DNA of 35,931 nucleotides, taken from positions 1-35,931 of the forward strand of contig DYFO01000022.1 of the NCBI GenBank assembly GCA_020725145.1, in the 5' to 3' direction. Each line of letters begins with the position of its first letter. Position 1 is the first letter of the stretch. Positions 35,700 to 35,931 of the stretch are shown here, one piece after another. The notes under the pieces are model-generated. The model ran no database searches. It worked only from the letters and a program-made list of their open reading frames with translations, and was not told the DNA's origin. The position numbers and the translations under genes were made by a program. The stretch comes from Symbiobacterium thermophilum. GTDB taxonomy: Bacteria; Bacillota; Sulfobacillia; UBA995.

Positions 35700-35931
35700 G
35701 AACGTCCCTACCGGCCTTCGTGGGGAGCTCACCCGCTGGATGCTGGAGCCCCGTGCAGGCACCTTCGTCGGGACGCTGTCTGCGCGTGTCCGCGATCTGC
35801 TCTGGCACAAGGTGTGCTCGGGTTCAGAGACGGGAGGTTGCACCCTCATCTACAGCTCGAACACCGAGCAGGGGTTCCGCATCAGGGTCTGGGGACACAC
35901 CCGAAGGACCATTGCCGACTTTGACGGACTG
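35680..35931 (+). CDS. cas2: Type I-E Cas2 (truncated by window end)
   Basis: My translation: MVVMILENVPTGLRGELTRWMLEPRAGTFVGTLSARVRDLLWHKVCSGSETGGCTLIYSSNTEQGFRIRVWGHTRRTIADFDGL; no stop before the edge; RBS GGGAGGG. Confidence 0.93.
   Translation, partial: MVVMILENVPTGLRGELTRWMLEPRAGTFVGTLSARVRDLLWHKVCSGSETGGCTLIYSSNTEQGFRIRVWGHTRRTIADFDGL

Noticed and set aside
1-35931. tRNA, rRNA, transposase or phage genes
   Set aside because: None recognised on either strand by eye; no insertion-sequence inverted repeats were evident

Overview
This high-GC window looks Bacillota-like. Gene content is monoderm: there is no flgA/flgH/flgI. It has three parts. (1) About 1-23.5 kb, + strand: one nearly gapless flagellar megaoperon, flgB-flgC-fliE-fliF-fliG-fliH-fliI-fliJ-fliK-flgD-flgE-flbD-motA-motB-fliM-fliN-fliO-fliP-fliQ-fliR-flhB-flhA-(PilZ)-fliA-(unknown 101 aa)-flgF/G-flgG-flgM-flgN-flgK-flgL. 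It is preceded by a sigma-A-type promoter, a compact c-di-GMP-I (GEMM-I)-like riboswitch and a GCGA-tetraloop hairpin. (2) About 23.5-26.8 kb, - strand: acetamidase/formamidase, a membrane protein, RNase D and an isoprenylcysteine methyltransferase-like membrane protein. A DUF5680-like remnant lies next to them. (3) About 27.4 kb to the window end, + strand: a complete type I-E CRISPR-Cas operon, cas3-casA-casB-casC-casD-casE-cas1-cas2, with cas2 cut by the window edge. No CRISPR array is visible. Points worth a second look: FliM lacks the N-terminal CheY-binding peptide and the cluster lacks cheY, fliY and fliL; flhF/flhG are absent and a PilZ gene sits in their place; FlhB has NPDH instead of NPTH at the autocleavage site; a perfect sigma-28 promoter (TAAA-N15-GCCGATAA) overlaps the flgG stop codon ahead of flgM; and an uncharacterised ORF occupies the swrB position. 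All assignments come from reading the sequence and recalling family motifs. No database search was run.
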